From: Spirodela intermedia
Taxonomy: Eukaryota > Streptophyta > Magnoliopsida > Alismatales > Araceae
Reading direction: 5' to 3'
Length of the DNA stretch: 64,000 nt
Assembly (NCBI GenBank): GCA_902729315.2
Contig: LR746270.1
Location: 6,193,221 to 6,257,220 of the forward strand
Part shown: positions 62,502 to 64,000 of the stretch, one piece after another
How positions within the stretch are numbered: the stretch's first letter is position 1
How the letters are laid out: the number at the start of each line of letters is the position of its first letter
Program-made: the position numbers and the translations under genes
Notes under the pieces: model-generated
What the model saw: only the letters and a program-made list of their open reading frames with translations
Databases searched by the model: none
What the model was told of the DNA's origin: nothing

Positions 62502-64000
62502 ATGGCGGTGGAGTACCAGGAGGTGAGCTAGCTCCTCAATCTGATTCAATCAGTCCTCAGAACCTCCAATCGGTTTCGTGTTCACATGAATCCGGATTGA
62601 TTGTGGGGCTGGGATTTGCAGGAGTATACCACGAACTCTAGAGGTGTGCAGCTTTTTACGTGCAGATGGTTACCTGTTTCCTCGCCTCTCAAGGCCCTCG
62701 TCTTCCTCTGCCATGGTTAGTAAGATCTCTCCGCATCCAGTCCTCCCTCTCCTTCACGTTGGAGAATCAACCGGAAGCTAGTTATTCTGGCCATTACTTT
62801 TATTCACTTGCTGATCTGTTTTCTCTCTCTTGTTCTCCAATTGCTTCTGGGATGCAGGATACGGGATGGAGTGCAGCGGCTTCATGAAAGGTATATACTA
62901 CAAAACGCCTTCTCCGTACATCTTAATAAAGAAGGAGAAGCATCTGGGATTCTCCATGTTCTATGCATTGCAGCCATCGCCTGTGCCCTTCCGGATCTTT
63001 CCTCCCTCACATCCGCAAATTGGGTGTCTCAAACTTTTCGACATGAATGATCTCGCTTGTCGTGATATTCATTCAATACTGATCTGATTGAGTACACACC
63101 GAGTACAGATCATACTACTCTCGGCTCACTCTTGACTGGCTTTGATTCACAGAGTGCCAGGAAAGTTCAAATTATACGTCGAAGAAATTGTCAGACCACC
63201 AGCTCAAGTTGAATTCGATTTCACCACCGATACTTCCGAATTCATGCTCCATGGTAGAGATTTGGCCGGAAGCTTCCAGCTCTTGTCCCTCCTCTCCCAG
63301 GTCGTCTTCCTCCCCGCCGGTAGGCTCCTGATAGCAGGCACATAGTCGGATGATGGCGACGTGTGTGGTGAGAGATCCGTCCACATTCTCTGACTTCATC
63401 CCATCCTTATCCTCGTCACCGCTGCGTAGATGTGTGCGAATCGCCGGCGTGTGGATCACCTTCTCCATGGTCGTGCTTCTCTGGTAATCCGTCTGACCTA
63501 GCTCGGGATGACGGCATCCCCATCCACCCCTAGACCGTAATCAAAGCATTCTTCCGATTCAGAACGGAAAACCGCATTCACTCTTGATGCTCTCTTAGTG
63601 TCTTACGTCTTCGTCACTGTCAGCGCCGTCTAGAGTTGAACATCGGCAGTAATGGCGATGTTAGGTGAAATTCTTAAAGAAGAGCATAAAGTAATACGAT
63701 CCTCAAATTTGCGTCCCCGGAAGTAATGGCGGCGATGGCCCCCCCACCGTCTTCACCATGGGTCCCAGGAACTTTCCCCCACCACCCCGAACAGCGATGT
63801 CTCACAATTCATGACTTGATGCTTCTGTACCTTTGATGGGGACGGCGATGAAGGCTGCGGGACGAGACTGGCGACGGCGGGCTACGCCGTGTACGGCGTC
63901 GACTACGAAGGGCACGGCAAGTCCGCCGGCGCGCGCTGTTACATCAGGAAATTCGACCACCTCGTCGCCGACTGCGATGCCTTCTTCAAGTCCGTCTGCG
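62502..64000 (+). CDS. Monoacylglycerol lipase/caffeoylshikimate esterase-like hydrolase (5' part)
   Basis: Serine hydrolase of the alpha/beta fold, cut off by the window end. Exons: 62502-62522, 62622-62715, 62858-62890, 63854 onward. The join reads MAVEYQE|EYTTNSRGVQLFTCRWLP, then LKALVFLCHG|YGMECSGFMK|G, then CGTRLATAGYAVYGVDYEGH and GKSAGARCYIRKFDHLVADC. HGYGMECS and YGVDYEGHGKS are the family blocks around the oxyanion region; the nucleophile elbow (GxSxG) should lie beyond 64000. All phases close. The acceptor before exon 4 (GATGAAG) has a weak pyrimidine tract, so this junction rests on frame and homology. Whether its substrate is monoacylglycerol or caffeoyl shikimate cannot be told. 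Intron 3 is 963 bp. Confidence 0.9.

Overview
This 64-kb window is nuclear DNA of a flowering plant. All protein genes are intron-containing angiosperm families except one intronless PPR gene. The very GC-rich third codon positions of the PPR, PP2C and pectin methylesterase genes next to AT-rich introns suggest a monocot, but that is inference. No prokaryotic, organellar, rRNA, tRNA or CRISPR content was seen. Gene models below were built by hand from splice sites, reading-frame continuity and family conservation. Exon joins are exact in phase but not supported by transcripts.

Layout. 2.76-6.96 kb (+): ERS1-type ethylene receptor. 7.70-9.91 kb (-): PP2C protein phosphatase. 10.6-11.2 kb: four-copy tandem repeat of about 150 bp. 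12.51-13.08 kb (-): TEN1, the small subunit of the telomere CST complex. 15.30-17.69 kb (+): ribosomal protein eL19, followed by a (GA)n-linked minisatellite. 18.67-19.23 kb (-): a small plant-specific protein of unknown function. 21.99-23.85 kb (+): type-I pectin methylesterase (PME) copy 1. 26.32-41.81 kb (-): bifunctional mRNA-capping enzyme, 17 coding exons plus a probable 5' UTR intron reaching to about 43.4 kb. 44.14-45.97 kb (+): PME copy 2. 46.45-48.77 kb (-): ribosomal protein eL18. 49.69-50.83 kb (+): decayed Ty3/gypsy integrase remnant. 52.13-54.67 kb (-): LC8-type dynein light chain. 55.67-58.59 kb (-): PHR2 photolyase/blue-light receptor-like protein. 59.06-60.77 kb (-): DYW-type pentatricopeptide repeat protein. 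62.50-64.00 kb (+): first four exons of a monoacylglycerol lipase/caffeoylshikimate esterase-like gene cut by the window end.

The genes are mostly unrelated housekeeping or signalling genes rather than a pathway cluster. The one structured relationship is the PME pair: same strand, about 22 kb apart, same intron position, similar promoters, and a patchwork of nearly identical and diverged exon sequence, with the capping enzyme gene between them. Both ribosomal protein genes and the capping enzyme have site II (TGGGCC/AGGCCCA) or telo-box promoter motifs. I found no convincing new multi-gene system. The most notable items are the PME mosaic, a GC-AG intron in the ethylene receptor, a small TEN1 gene readable only after splicing, an eL18 first exon that codes only the start codon, two independent tandem-repeat arrays and the gypsy relic.
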